28,386 nt of DNA from CAYWNA01 sp964459305 (lineage in GTDB: Bacteria; Planctomycetota; Planctomycetia; Pirellulales; Pirellulaceae), in the NCBI GenBank assembly GCA_964459305.1, contig CAYWNA010000172.1, positions 1-28,386 on the forward strand, read 5' to 3'. Position 1 is the first letter of the stretch, and each line of letters begins with the position of its first letter. Below are positions 15,752 through 25,180 of this stretch, piece after piece. Both the position numbers and the translations under genes were made by a program. The notes under the pieces are model-generated. The model was given only the letters and a program-made list of their open reading frames with translations. It was not told where the DNA came from and did not search any database.

Positions 15752-18055
15752 TCATTCCGCTGCCCGGACGTAGATCAACGCGATCTGTTGTGCGGGGACG
15801 TCCACCTGCAGGACGGATCCGGCTGGGAGAGCCGTGTTCGTGCGGATGTCGAGGACTTCGGCCGTTTCGCGGAACGGCAGCGTGATCCTGGCCTTGGTGC
15901 GTGGGGTGTTCTGGTAGTTGCCGACCAGGACCAGCAGTTCGCCGCCATGTCGATATCCTGAAACGAAGAGAGCCTCGTTGTCGGTCTTCAGCTCGGTCGG
16001 TCTGCCATCGGTCAGTACCTTTTGATACGGCGCGATGTGGGCCAGCGCTTTGGCGTGGTAGTAGAAGTCCATCGGCGTATCGAAATCCGAGAAGCAGTAG
16101 TACGTGATGCCGGACGCCCCGTTGAGCAGGCTTTCGAGAACCATGGCTTCGACCTTGTGAGGTTCGTGTTCACCATACGTACCGGTAGATAACCAAGGGA
16201 TGATATTGCGGCTGCCGAGGGCCCGATAGTTGTCGCGGATCGTTTTATGCACGATCGTCGCGTCGCCCTTGACGTAAAGACTCGGCTGCGCCGAGACGAG
16301 CAGCGAGGGATACAACTTGCTGAAGTCGAAGGCCTTGTGATACACGGGCCGGGCCGCGTGGTTGTTGTACGTGGCGATGTGGGGAACGGGTACGCCGAGT
16401 GCGGCGGCCCTTGCTTCGATTTGCCGACCCATATCGCGGATCATCTCCGTGCCCTGATCCGTGAGGAAGCTGTCGAGCTGTTGTCCGCTTTCGGCCATCT
16501 TCTCACGGCAGCGCGCGCATCGGCCCGCCTCGGACGCACCGTTGTACCAGCACTCGATGTCGTAAAAGACATAATCGGGCCGGACCAATTCGTATAGATC
16601 GCCCACCCGCTTGATTTCCTCCTGATAGAACGGCCCGCGATAGGAAGGACACAGATTCGTCGACGGTTTGCCCGGAATCTGCGAGTAGATCTCCGACTCC
16701 CGTTTGCGACGGTGCTCCATCATGTGGAACGGCGACTCGTTGTAGATGACCTTCATGCCGCGCCGCCGTGCCTCGGCCAACAGCGCCGCTTTATCGGGTG
16801 AGACTTCGCCTTTCCAGTATCGGGGGAAGATGGCGACTGCGTTGAAGCCGAGATGTTCCCAGTCGTCCAGGAAGTTCGGCCAGTTCAAAGCGTGGTTGAG
16901 GCTCATCCAGGCGAGGCTTACGTGCAGATCAGTCAGCTTGCCGACGCGCGGGATCATCACGGGCCGGATCGGAACGTCGATGCGATTCGGCTCGTAACCG
17001 TCGGAGACGGCGTAGAACGTGGCTTTCGTCCCTTCGAGCGGCGCAGCATCGTCCGCGCGCAAATGGAATTCGCCGACTTTACCTCGCCTCACCGACGGCT
17101 TGCTGATCGTGTAGCGACGGTACGGCTTGCCGTTCTTCATGACGGCCTCTTCAGTGATTGTTCCTGTTGAGTGTTCCCTGAGAATTGTGGCGGGCCTGGG
17201 CAACTCGATAACGAACGTAACCGGCTTCTTTTTGTCTTCCGGCCGCCGGGCCTCGGTCAGGCGGAAGTAGTTCGGTGTGTGGATATTTGTGGAGATGGCA
17301 AGCATTGGCTTCAGCGGAGCAAACGCCAGGCCGCTGATAACGAACGGCGTACGGTCCTCGTCGCGGAGCGTGATCTCGTCAGCCGCGAAGTCGCCTTTCA
17401 GCACTGCCAATTCGTCCGCGAAGACGAACCCGATGTCCGCGTTGATCTGAAGACCGATATACCGAGCCTTGGTTCGTAGGTTTCCCAGGACGAGCGGGTA
17501 AGTGTATGCCTGACCTTCCTCTGGCAAGAAAAACACGCCGGGTTCACCGCCTCGGTCCTTCTCTCCCAATATCAGCTTCGAGACCGTCGCCGCACGGTAG
17601 AATGTTTTGCCGTCTTCGCTGACCACAAGCTCCAGTCGCCTGGGAAACCGCAGCCCATTCTGCGCGGCCCCGCCGAGAAAACGCACCACCACCTTGCCAA
17701 CCGGCTGCACCCGTCCGAGGTCGATCATGAGATTCGCCGGTGTCTGCTGCCAGCCGACGGCCGCCTTGTCGAACCAGATGTGATCGTCTTTCCGAGAGGA
17801 GAGCTTGCCGTCGGTCAGGTCGAGTCGGTCGTTGTCGTCCTGCGTCAGACGGTAATCAGGGCGAGTCGAAAACACGGCCTCTTTGCCGAATGCCAGATTC
17901 TCTCCGTCGGTCTCCCTGAGCCATATCTCGCGATTCTTCCTCGCCTCCGGTGTGAGGTTTACGGGGAGAACCGACTGGGTATCCGTCGCCGACATCGCGG
18001 TGGTCATGACCACAGTCAACAGCGCGAAAACAGGTCCAATACACCGTTTGTTCAT
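15752..18055 (-). CDS. Secreted discoidin-like + TIM-barrel protein (putative glycoside hydrolase)
   Basis: The start ATG at 18055 has AGAGGGA about six bases upstream; an in-frame TTG 15 bases earlier is less likely. The protein has 767 residues with a signal peptide. Residues about 50-200 resemble an F5/8 type C (discoidin) carbohydrate-binding domain (ENLAFGKEAVFST, LMIDLGRVQPVGKVVVRFLG, LELVVSEDGKTFY). A beta-rich linker follows. A TIM barrel spans about 380-690 (LGFNAVAIFPRYWKG, MKVIYNESPFHMME, DYVFYDIECWYNG). The Asp and Glu of YDIECW are good candidates for catalytic acids. A CxxC pair (RCARCREKM) follows, odd for a secreted glycosidase. A small C-terminal beta-sandwich (GELLVLVGNYQNTP) closes the protein. 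No GH family can be named with certainty. Confidence 0.8.
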   Translation of the reverse strand: MNKRCIGPVFALLTVVMTTAMSATDTQSVLPVNLTPEARKNREIWLRETDGENLAFGKEAVFSTRPDYRLTQDDNDRLDLTDGKLSSRKDDHIWFDKAAVGWQQTPANLMIDLGRVQPVGKVVVRFLGGAAQNGLRFPRRLELVVSEDGKTFYRAATVSKLILGEKDRGGEPGVFFLPEEGQAYTYPLVLGNLRTKARYIGLQINADIGFVFADELAVLKGDFAADEITLRDEDRTPFVISGLAFAPLKPMLAISTNIHTPNYFRLTEARRPEDKKKPVTFVIELPRPATILREHSTGTITEEAVMKNGKPYRRYTISKPSVRRGKVGEFHLRADDAAPLEGTKATFYAVSDGYEPNRIDVPIRPVMIPRVGKLTDLHVSLAWMSLNHALNWPNFLDDWEHLGFNAVAIFPRYWKGEVSPDKAALLAEARRRGMKVIYNESPFHMMEHRRKRESEIYSQIPGKPSTNLCPSYRGPFYQEEIKRVGDLYELVRPDYVFYDIECWYNGASEAGRCARCREKMAESGQQLDSFLTDQGTEMIRDMGRQIEARAAALGVPVPHIATYNNHAARPVYHKAFDFSKLYPSLLVSAQPSLYVKGDATIVHKTIRDNYRALGSRNIIPWLSTGTYGEHEPHKVEAMVLESLLNGASGITYYCFSDFDTPMDFYYHAKALAHIAPYQKVLTDGRPTELKTDNEALFVSGYRHGGELLVLVGNYQNTPRTKARITLPFRETAEVLDIRTNTALPAGSVLQVDVPAQQIALIYVRAAE

Positions 18056-18503
18056 GGTTGTCCCTCTCAATTGTCATCTCGGCCGTTAGTCATTGTCGAT
18101 TCAGCTTATCGAGCTCGCAGTCTCTTCTCAACGACCGGGTGATATCGCTAATGCCCTGGTGAGTCAATCAGATGATCTTGGCCCTGCAGCATCTGGCGGC
18201 GTACCGGATGCCGGCGTTTGGCGGCATGGTCCTCAGCGCCTGAATCGCATTTAGATCTGTCCATGCGGAGTTTTCAAGGGGTTTCGATGTCGGCTCAATC
18301 TTGTGGCCCCACACAATGCTTGTGCGCTTGTCCTGCAGGGCGTACCTTACTGTACGACCAACCTGAAAGATTGTGGACTTTTTCACAAAGTCCAGCGATC
18401 AACGGGAGCGGGCCATTGCATCCGAGCAGTAGCTCGCATTTGGTTGGCGGCCCAGCCGCCCTGTGACAAGTAGAATTCGGCAGGGTCTGAGGAGAGTAAA
18501 CCC
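18056..18503. other. Divergent intergenic region of about 450 bases
   Basis: It separates the TIM-barrel gene (minus) from the toroid gene (plus) and should hold both promoters. It contains the Rex-box-like palindrome at 18371-18388 and a small GC hairpin at 18446-18460 (GGCGGC, three-base loop, GCCGCC). No protein similarity was seen on either strand. Confidence 0.5.
18371..18388. promoter_or_regulatory. Rex-box-like palindrome
   Basis: TTGTGGA-CTTT-TTCACAA matches the Rex redox-repressor consensus TTGTGAA-N4-TTCACAA at all but one arm position. An overlapping perfect stem, GGACTTT/AAAGTCC (18375-18393), uses partly the same bases. It lies about 115 bases upstream of the toroid gene start. 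Chance occurrence cannot be excluded, and no rex gene is in the window. Confidence 0.25.
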
Positions 18504-20660
18504 ATGTTCGAGCGAATTGTGACGCATTCACACTTGATCGTTATCCTTCTGCTCTGGATAGCGCCGAGCTCGATTGGCTGGGACGGGGCTTTGTTTGCCG
18601 GCGAGTCGATAGGGAGCGAGCGTGAGCTGCTCGACCAGCCTTGGCATACGCACTTCGTGGACGAAACAAAGAAGACACCTGCGGGGCGGTTGAACGCCGG
18701 CGCGGCGTGGTGTGATAGTTTTCTGGGGAAGGCACTGAAGGGAAAACTCCGAAAGTCGGCGGCGCAAACGAGTTGGGATCAGTGGGGGATGTTCTTGGAC
18801 TGTGCGATCTGGGGCTACCTGTCGCCGGACAGCGCGTTCCATGGTGAAGAGCGGCTGGTAGAGATGAGCCGCCAGTGGCTGGACACGCTGTTCGTGAGGC
18901 TCCAGACGAAACCGGAAGATCCGAAGTCGGCCGCGAAGTGGCAGCCGAATCGTCTGGGTACATGGTCGTTTCATCACTACACGACGCCGCTACTGGAGAC
19001 CGAGGCACGACCGGCGCTGAAATCGCGCTTGGGCGCAGAACGCGTCGACCGATTCCGCGACATCGTGTTGGAGAACATCGAGCGAAACACGACGCCAGAA
19101 AAATTCGACGATCTGATGGGCCGTGCGGAAACGTACATCAATATCATCATGCACCCGATGGCAGTGTATATCCACGGCTGGGTGTTAACCGGCGAGCGGA
19201 AGTATTTGGTGATGGCGCAGCGGATCATCCGTACCCTCGGCCGCGACCAATTGCCAAATGGCATGTTTCCGTATCGCTATCGCATCTACGGCGAGCGACA
19301 CTCGGAATACGAGGCAATGTACTATCACGCGATCAACATTCGTGGGCTCTATCTGTACTGGTGGGCGACGGGCAGCAAGGAAGCCGATGCCATCTTCCGC
19401 AAATCGGTGCCATATTACCCGCTCAACTTGGAGCCACCGCACTACTTCAACGACGGGCCGGACATCTGGTGGAAGGACCAGTGGCGCACGTTCTGGCCGC
19501 ATCACGTGGCCATGGTGGCCGCCGTGACTGGGGACGGAGAGAACACGACGATCGCGAATGCTATGGCGCGAGACAATGTCTGCCACGATCGTTTTGACGT
19601 CGTGCTCGGCGCGCACGCCTTTCAGCAGATGGCGTTGCGCGACATAGCCGAGCAGCCGGTTCGCAATGACTACATCATCGAAGACCCGGACATTCGCGGC
19701 GTGCGGCTTCGATTTGGCCGATGGTCATCCACGTTTACGACCGGTTCGTTCACGTACACTCGCACCAGCGCAATGAAAGTGAACGAAGACGACAGCAGTT
19801 TCAGCGCGTTGCATATGGCTCGACCTTACGTACGCGTCGCGCCGCTAGAGATAGCACACCGGACGGAGCCGGATTACGGAACGTTGGGACGTGAAGGTGC
19901 CGACTACTCGCTGGCGATTGGCGAGCGTACTGCGGCGGTGGCGACTAGCTATCAGCCCGCGTTGACCAGCCATACGTGGCGCGACGATCAACCGATTGGA
20001 CCGTGGCAAATGAACGAATTGTGGCTGATGACAGACCGCGGCACCGTTGGTCTGGTCAATAGCCAGTGTCTTGAGAGCACGGAGGCGCGGGAGCTGTGCC
20101 ACATGTTCCGATTCATACCGCCGGCCAGAGACATCTGGGCCGAGCAGGTCAATGATTCAACCTATGCATGTGGCGAGCTGCGTTTTCGTGTGTGGCAGTC
20201 GGATATGCCTTTTGTGATCGAGGAACACGCACGTCGGTATGCCCTGAGCACCGCTCCAAAGGGACGCAGAGATTGGCAGTTATGTCTGTCCGACACGGAT
20301 CGGTCGCCCGAACAGATCGCACAAGATCCGCCAGGCGAAGGGCAGGTAATGCCAGCGCGGAAATTGCCAGACATGCGAAGTTACGCGAAAGACTATCGGC
20401 GAACGAGCTTGGTCGAGGTATCGCCGCTCACGTGGCAGGGGTTCGAAAACGTTACATCCGCTACGCAGAACGACGTGCTGGCTTTTCGAGTTAGAAACAT
20501 GAGGGGTGAATATTTGGCTGTCTACAACTGCGGAGAGCAGGCGGCTGAGTACGAATGCCGCGGCAAACCGAAACGCATCTGGCTGTCTTGGGGCCAGGCA
20601 GATGACACGACGCCGATACTCAGGGTACCGTCGCGTGGGGTCGCTCTGTTGGAAATGTGA
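18504..20660 (+). CDS. Secreted alpha/alpha-toroid plus beta-sandwich protein, polysaccharide lyase-like
   Basis: The start ATG 18504 has GAGGAG nine bases upstream. The protein has 718 residues with a signal peptide (HLIVILLLWIAPSSIGW). Residues about 60-400 form helix pairs with conserved aromatic and histidine positions (SWDQWGMFLDCAIWGYLSPD, NIIMHPMAVYIHGW, NGMFPYRYRIYGERHSEYEA, FWPHHVAMVAAVTGDG). Residues about 420-718 are beta-rich. This two-part layout is that of heparinase/alginate lyase/chondroitin lyase superfamily proteins. The exact family was not recognised; His and Tyr residues in HSEYEAMYYHAINIRG are candidates for the catalytic base and acid. It is complete, unlike the heparinase-like gene at 9116, and is followed 144 bases later by a sulfatase in the same direction, so lyase and sulfatase probably act on the same sulfated chain. 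Confidence 0.75.
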   Translation: MFERIVTHSHLIVILLLWIAPSSIGWDGALFAGESIGSERELLDQPWHTHFVDETKKTPAGRLNAGAAWCDSFLGKALKGKLRKSAAQTSWDQWGMFLDCAIWGYLSPDSAFHGEERLVEMSRQWLDTLFVRLQTKPEDPKSAAKWQPNRLGTWSFHHYTTPLLETEARPALKSRLGAERVDRFRDIVLENIERNTTPEKFDDLMGRAETYINIIMHPMAVYIHGWVLTGERKYLVMAQRIIRTLGRDQLPNGMFPYRYRIYGERHSEYEAMYYHAINIRGLYLYWWATGSKEADAIFRKSVPYYPLNLEPPHYFNDGPDIWWKDQWRTFWPHHVAMVAAVTGDGENTTIANAMARDNVCHDRFDVVLGAHAFQQMALRDIAEQPVRNDYIIEDPDIRGVRLRFGRWSSTFTTGSFTYTRTSAMKVNEDDSSFSALHMARPYVRVAPLEIAHRTEPDYGTLGREGADYSLAIGERTAAVATSYQPALTSHTWRDDQPIGPWQMNELWLMTDRGTVGLVNSQCLESTEARELCHMFRFIPPARDIWAEQVNDSTYACGELRFRVWQSDMPFVIEEHARRYALSTAPKGRRDWQLCLSDTDRSPEQIAQDPPGEGQVMPARKLPDMRSYAKDYRRTSLVEVSPLTWQGFENVTSATQNDVLAFRVRNMRGEYLAVYNCGEQAAEYECRGKPKRIWLSWGQADDTTPILRVPSRGVALLEM

Positions 20661-20804
20661 TTTGCTGAATGTGGCGAAAGCCTCGAAAAGGAAAGAGCGA
20701 TGATGAACCGGGACGTGAGCTGGAAGGCTCGCCCGCCGCGGTGGAGCCGTCGATATTAGATGACTCAACTTCTTGGATGCTTCAACACAGAGGAGATGTG
20801 CGAA

Positions 20805-22226
20805 ATGAGATCGTACGGATTTCCTGCAGTCGTCGCCGTGATCGTCCTGGCGGCTCAAGCGATGGCGACTGAGCGACCGAACTTTGTCTTCATGATCGCG
20901 GATGACTGTACTTACCTGGATATGGAGATCTACGGCGGACAGGCGAAGACGCCCAACTTGAACCAGTTGGCTAGCGAAGGAATGCTGTTCTCGCGCTGCT
21001 TTCAGGCGGCGCCGATGTGCTCGCCGACTCGGCACAACATATACACCGGCATCTATCCGGTGAAATCCGGTGCTTGGCCAAATCACACTTGCGTCTACCC
21101 AGGCACCAAGTCGATCGTTCACTACCTCCGGGACGTTGGCTATCGGGTAGCGTTGTCCGGGAAGACGCATATTGCCCCGCGTGAGTCGTTCCCGTTCGAA
21201 TACTCAGGCGAATTTAGGTCCGCCGATCCGGCGAAACCGAATCCCTATCCGACCATCGAGAAACTGATCACCGAATCGAAGGCTTCAGGCTCGCCGTTCT
21301 GTCTGTTCGCTTGTTCCAACGAACCGCACACGCCATACACGAAGGGAAATCCCGCGGCCTATCCGCCAGAATCGCTCGCGTTGCCTCCCTCGTTCGTCGA
21401 CACGGACCAGACACGGCATCAATATTCAAAATACTTGGCCGAAATCACCTACTTCGACGCCCAGTGCGGAGCGCTCCTGAGGCTGTTAGACAAGCATGAC
21501 GCCGCCTCCCGTACGCTGGTGATGGTGGTCTCCGAACAGGGATCAGGGTTTCCCTTTGCCAAGTGGACTTGTTACGAACTCGGCTTGACGTCAGGCATGA
21601 TCGTTCGTTGGCCAGGAAAGGTCCAGCTCGGATCGAAAACCGCGGCACTGGTTGAATACTGCGACGTTGCGTCTACCTTTCTGGACGCCGTCGGTGTGGA
21701 GGTTCCCACAACGATGGATGGCAAGTCGTTTCTTCCTGTCTTGTTAGGTGAACGGACCGAACATAAGACCTACACGTTCGGCCTTCAAACGACACGCGGT
21801 ATCGGCAACGGGTCGGAGGTGTTTGGAATTCGTTCGTGCGGAACCAAGACACATCGCTATATCCGCAACCTGCACCACGATGCCAAGTTCCAAAACGTCG
21901 TCACGCGCCCAGGTGGCGACCGAGCCGACTTCTGGACTTCATGGCTGGCAAAGGCCGAGGCGGGAGACGCCCATGCGCAAGCGATGACCAAGAAGTATCG
22001 GCACCGCCCCGCCGAAGAGTTGTACGACGTCGCCAACGATCCGCATTGTCTGAACAACCTGATCAAAGATCCTCGTCTCACGGAGTTGAAAGCGGAACTC
22101 TCCCGAAAGCTCGACGAGTGGATGAGGTCGCAGGGCGACAAAGGCGCCGAGACCGAAGCGATTGCTCACACACGAAAAGCGAACTACGGAAAGAAAACGT
22201 CGCGGAAGAAGAAGGTAAAGCGGTAG
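20805..22226 (+). CDS. Secreted sulfatase, family S1
   Basis: The start ATG at 20805 (MRSYGFPAVVAVIVLAAQAMA) follows GAGGAG by nine bases; the frame is open from 20760, but that upstream part lacks a signal. The protein has 473 residues. Metal ligands lie in NFVFMIADDCTYLD. The formylglycine motif is CSPTRHNIYTG (Cys72). The segment VVSEQGSGFPFAKWTCYELG replaces the common SDNG metal-binding motif with SEQG, as in a subset of S1 sulfatases whose second metal residue pair is changed; this may affect the calcium site. A lysine-rich tail (KKTSRKKKVKR) ends the protein, a frequent planctomycete feature. The gene follows the toroid lyase-like gene, consistent with joint use on one sulfated polymer. 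It converges on the beta-helix gene about 100 bases downstream. Confidence 0.88.
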   Translation: MRSYGFPAVVAVIVLAAQAMATERPNFVFMIADDCTYLDMEIYGGQAKTPNLNQLASEGMLFSRCFQAAPMCSPTRHNIYTGIYPVKSGAWPNHTCVYPGTKSIVHYLRDVGYRVALSGKTHIAPRESFPFEYSGEFRSADPAKPNPYPTIEKLITESKASGSPFCLFACSNEPHTPYTKGNPAAYPPESLALPPSFVDTDQTRHQYSKYLAEITYFDAQCGALLRLLDKHDAASRTLVMVVSEQGSGFPFAKWTCYELGLTSGMIVRWPGKVQLGSKTAALVEYCDVASTFLDAVGVEVPTTMDGKSFLPVLLGERTEHKTYTFGLQTTRGIGNGSEVFGIRSCGTKTHRYIRNLHHDAKFQNVVTRPGGDRADFWTSWLAKAEAGDAHAQAMTKKYRHRPAEELYDVANDPHCLNNLIKDPRLTELKAELSRKLDEWMRSQGDKGAETEAIAHTRKANYGKKTSRKKKVKR

Positions 22227-22329
22227 GTGCCTGTGGACGTTGGGCGGACCGTGAAAGCACGCCACGCATGGGATCTGACTTCTGACTCAGAGAGTTGCTA
22301 AGCACCGGCGGATACGCCTTGATCTTAGT

Positions 22330-24105
22330 CTATGGCTGAGCGTTTTCAGCGGCGCGGACTCCTTGCTGGAGTTCCCGGATGGAGGGCGTGTTGCCGATCT
22401 CGGTAGTCGAGTCCTGTCCGGTGGTCTTCTTCCACTGTTCAAGTGACAATGCGCGTCCGTTTCCCCAGGCGAAGGTGCCTCCTGCGCTGTACACATTCTC
22501 ATTGCACGCAAAATCGTCGGGTACGTAGTCTACGACGATCTGTCGCTTGCTGCCTCCTGTGGTGTGGAACCTGTTGTTGTGGATGGCGAAACGGTTGTGC
22601 TTGAACGTGGTCGTCGGCTTGATCACGAGCATCCCCTCGGTGGGCGCTCCATGCATGGTGTTGTCTGTGATGCGGATGGTACCTTGTTGTGGTGCCTCCT
22701 TGTTTCCTGCGGTACACCGAATAGCTGCAGGCTGCCAGCCCACTGCGGAGATCATGAGGTTGTTGCTGACCGTGATACTTTTGATCGTCTCGTCTTTGGG
22801 AGCGTCGGCGTAACCAACGAGATTAACGGCGATGGGCAGTTTTCCACGCTTGGCGTCAGACACCCAGAAGAGGTTGCGGTCGATGACAATATTGTCGATC
22901 GGACGATGCATCAGATAGCCTTTGGCAAACGATTGTAGCGTCACGCCCACGTCAATCAAAACGTTGCCCCGAATCAACCAGTCTCGCGTGCCCTGGCAGG
23001 GTTTCACGCCTGTGGAGAATCCACGGGAGCTCCACCTAGCGCAATTCATGTCGACAACGTTGTCGAGGATTTCGCAATCGCTGAACCGTCCCCATAGTTT
23101 CCATCCCGCTGCGGATCGCCGTTGGTTGGTTTCTTTGCCGGGGTCCATGCTGAGCGAGTTGTTCTGGAAACGGTAACGTCCTCCGTCCTCGTGAATTGCT
23201 CCTCGGCAAAAGTAAGCGCCGAAGTCCTGCACTTTGTTGTTGATGAACGCCACTTCCGTGAAGGGGTGCCCCCAGAAACTGAGTACGATCGAATTCGAGT
23301 GGTTTCTCAAGCAACAGTGACCGCGGTTGATGTTGTGCAACTCCACGTCGTGGATGTAGACGTGACTCTCCCGCCCGCCGTTGTAGAACAGCTTGAACGC
23401 GCCTGACTTGACCCGTTCCCGATACCCGTAATCGCGAATGGTGAGATGAGCGATTTCGATGTAGCTGTTGTGTCTACCAGCAATCGTATCGACGGCCACG
23501 TCGCGCGCGCCCTGCCCGTCAAGCACGGCGATGTCATCCTCGTCGAACGGCGGATACTGCCCATCGCTATCTCTGTCCCAGCCGATGATCATGAGCGGAT
23601 TCTTGGGGAACTGAAACCCGTCCCGCTCGTATTGTCCGGGGACACCGCCGTGCGGAATCGCAATCGTCTCGTGAAACACCCCGGAGATGTAGATGATGTC
23701 CTCGACGCCGTCGCTGGGGCCATCGACGGCTGCCAGGGCTTTCCCGATGGTCTTGTACGGAGCGGACGCGGCCCCGTTGCCCGTTTCGTCGCTACCCCCT
23801 TCCGCGTCAACGTAAATGAGGTCTTCGTCAACACCATCACCGTCTGGATTCGCTGTGCGGCCGTCGCCCACGTGGCCGTCAGCCTGCTCGCCGATGACTC
23901 CGTTGCGATCCATGTCAAATCCGCACGGCCGGGCATGGTAGCCTTTGCGATGCTCTCGGATATAGGTATCGACGAACTCCTCGGCGACGACGTATCCAGC
24001 CCACGACATGATGAGGGCAGGCACTAATGCCAGTCGCAGCGAGTGGCTGGTGGGGAGCCTCTCTTGCTTCGCGTTCGTTCTATCGCTGCGGCTCTGCTTG
24101 AACAT
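22330..24105 (-). CDS. Secreted right-handed parallel beta-helix protein
   Basis: The start ATG 24105 is preceded by GGAG about eight bases upstream, giving 591 residues; the frame extends to 24210 without a site. A long leader ends near GYVVAEEF. Next is an Asp-rich calcium-type segment (GFDMDRNGVIGEQADGHVGD, then NPDGDGVDEDL) like EF-hand or thrombospondin type 3 loops. The helix begins YVDAEGGSDETG and PYKTIGKALAAV, then shows many short beta turns with Asn ladders (VAFINNKVQDFG, YRFQNNSLSMD, DCEILDNVVDMN, ITVSNNLMISAVG, IRITDNTMHG). This fold is shared by pectate, alginate and chondroitinase B-type lyases and by some hydrolases. The active site could not be assigned. It is downstream of the DUF4365 cassette but probably separately transcribed. 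Confidence 0.82.
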   Translation of the reverse strand: MFKQSRSDRTNAKQERLPTSHSLRLALVPALIMSWAGYVVAEEFVDTYIREHRKGYHARPCGFDMDRNGVIGEQADGHVGDGRTANPDGDGVDEDLIYVDAEGGSDETGNGAASAPYKTIGKALAAVDGPSDGVEDIIYISGVFHETIAIPHGGVPGQYERDGFQFPKNPLMIIGWDRDSDGQYPPFDEDDIAVLDGQGARDVAVDTIAGRHNSYIEIAHLTIRDYGYRERVKSGAFKLFYNGGRESHVYIHDVELHNINRGHCCLRNHSNSIVLSFWGHPFTEVAFINNKVQDFGAYFCRGAIHEDGGRYRFQNNSLSMDPGKETNQRRSAAGWKLWGRFSDCEILDNVVDMNCARWSSRGFSTGVKPCQGTRDWLIRGNVLIDVGVTLQSFAKGYLMHRPIDNIVIDRNLFWVSDAKRGKLPIAVNLVGYADAPKDETIKSITVSNNLMISAVGWQPAAIRCTAGNKEAPQQGTIRITDNTMHGAPTEGMLVIKPTTTFKHNRFAIHNNRFHTTGGSKRQIVVDYVPDDFACNENVYSAGGTFAWGNGRALSLEQWKKTTGQDSTTEIGNTPSIRELQQGVRAAENAQP

Positions 24106-24178
24106 CGGCGTTCTCCAAACGGATCGACGGAAATCGGAATCTTCTCGGTGCATTTCAAGTCCGCTGTATGGCCGCCGC

Positions 24179-25168
24179 CTAACTACTTGCAGCGAGCGAT
24201 TTTTCAGCAAGTCCTCGAACGGAATCTACAGTGAGCGCTTCTCCACAAAAGACAATCTGCCGATTGGATAACCCGTTCAGTCTCAAGTAGGCGCTCACGT
24301 CCATCCACCGAATCAGTCCGCTCGACTGGCGAATTACAAGCATCACAGGATAGGCCTGCTGTACCCAGTACTCCAAGTGCCGCCGATTCTTAACGGTAAA
24401 CACCTCTTCTCCATCGCTGCTTCGGCGCACAAGGTGGGAATCTCCCGATTTCAGCTGCACGTACAGGCGTCGACCGCTGGCTCGCCCCGCGCTGTCCTTG
24501 AACTCTATTTCCCCGTCAATCCCCCAGTCCGAATTCGGAGTGGGGCGGAAGGGCACAGTTGAGGTGTGATCCGATGTCGTCGTCTGATTGGCCGGCGTGG
24601 CCATGTCAGTCCGTTTCAGCGCGGCACGCGCTAGAATGAACTCCTCGCGAAGCCGCTCGCTTATGCTTTGCGGTGTCGGGAAGCTGGGCAGCCATTGCTC
24701 GTAGAATAGATCGATTGCCCTGGCGGCATACAGATAGCGTGGGTCCCGATGGCTTCGTTCGGAGACTTCCCGGCAGGATCGCCATGCCTCCGTCATTCGC
24801 GTGAAAAGAAGCTGCGCCAACCAGTGTGCGGAAGTTCCCTCGAATTCGCCCAACTTCACCAGCCCGGCTCCCGATGTAATCCGCAGTTCCTCCAGGAAGT
24901 CAAAGACGGTTTCCAAGTTCTCGCTCCATAACGGCAACTTTCCTCGCAGCACGGCAATGTGGTCATCGATTTCCTTTTCATTCACCCGCCAGACCGAAGT
25001 GCCTGTATCGCTTGGCTTCAGTACGGCGTTTTGTAGCACACCGCTGTAGTGGGCCAGATTCTCTTCGTAGGCGTTGCAGAAAGATGTCAACATTTCGAGG
25101 TCAATCGGCCGTTCTGCATCTGCCTTGAGACGGGCGCGGAGTTCCGTTTCGGTGATCTGTCCGTGCAT
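24179..25168 (-). CDS. DUF4365 (nuclease-like) domain protein with novel helical N-terminal region
   Basis: The protein has 329 residues and no signal peptide, a contrast to its neighbours. The C-terminal part (about 205-300) is a DUF4365 domain: SDWGIDGEIEFKDSAGRASG, then RRLYVQLKSGDSH, VKNRRHLEYWVQ and YPVMLVIR, with RWMDVSAYL. Asp218, Glu222 and Lys240 (QLK) are arranged as the D-E-x-K core of PD-(D/E)XK-type nucleases, to which this domain is thought to belong. Residues 1-190 are predicted mostly helical and match no family I know. The gene follows the 73-residue gene by 12 bases, so the two are likely co-transcribed. DUF4365 proteins are often found as orphan or defence-associated genes. 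Intracellular action on nucleic acid is inferred. Confidence 0.75.
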   Translation of the reverse strand: MHGQITETELRARLKADAERPIDLEMLTSFCNAYEENLAHYSGVLQNAVLKPSDTGTSVWRVNEKEIDDHIAVLRGKLPLWSENLETVFDFLEELRITSGAGLVKLGEFEGTSAHWLAQLLFTRMTEAWRSCREVSERSHRDPRYLYAARAIDLFYEQWLPSFPTPQSISERLREEFILARAALKRTDMATPANQTTTSDHTSTVPFRPTPNSDWGIDGEIEFKDSAGRASGRRLYVQLKSGDSHLVRRSSDGEEVFTVKNRRHLEYWVQQAYPVMLVIRQSSGLIRWMDVSAYLRLNGLSNRQIVFCGEALTVDSVRGLAEKSLAASS

Positions 25169-25180
25169 GAACTGTTGCGT

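Noticed and set aside
18168..18386. 72-residue minus-strand frame in the divergent intergenic region
   Set aside because: No motif, poor ribosome-binding context and overlap with likely promoter elements; probably chance.
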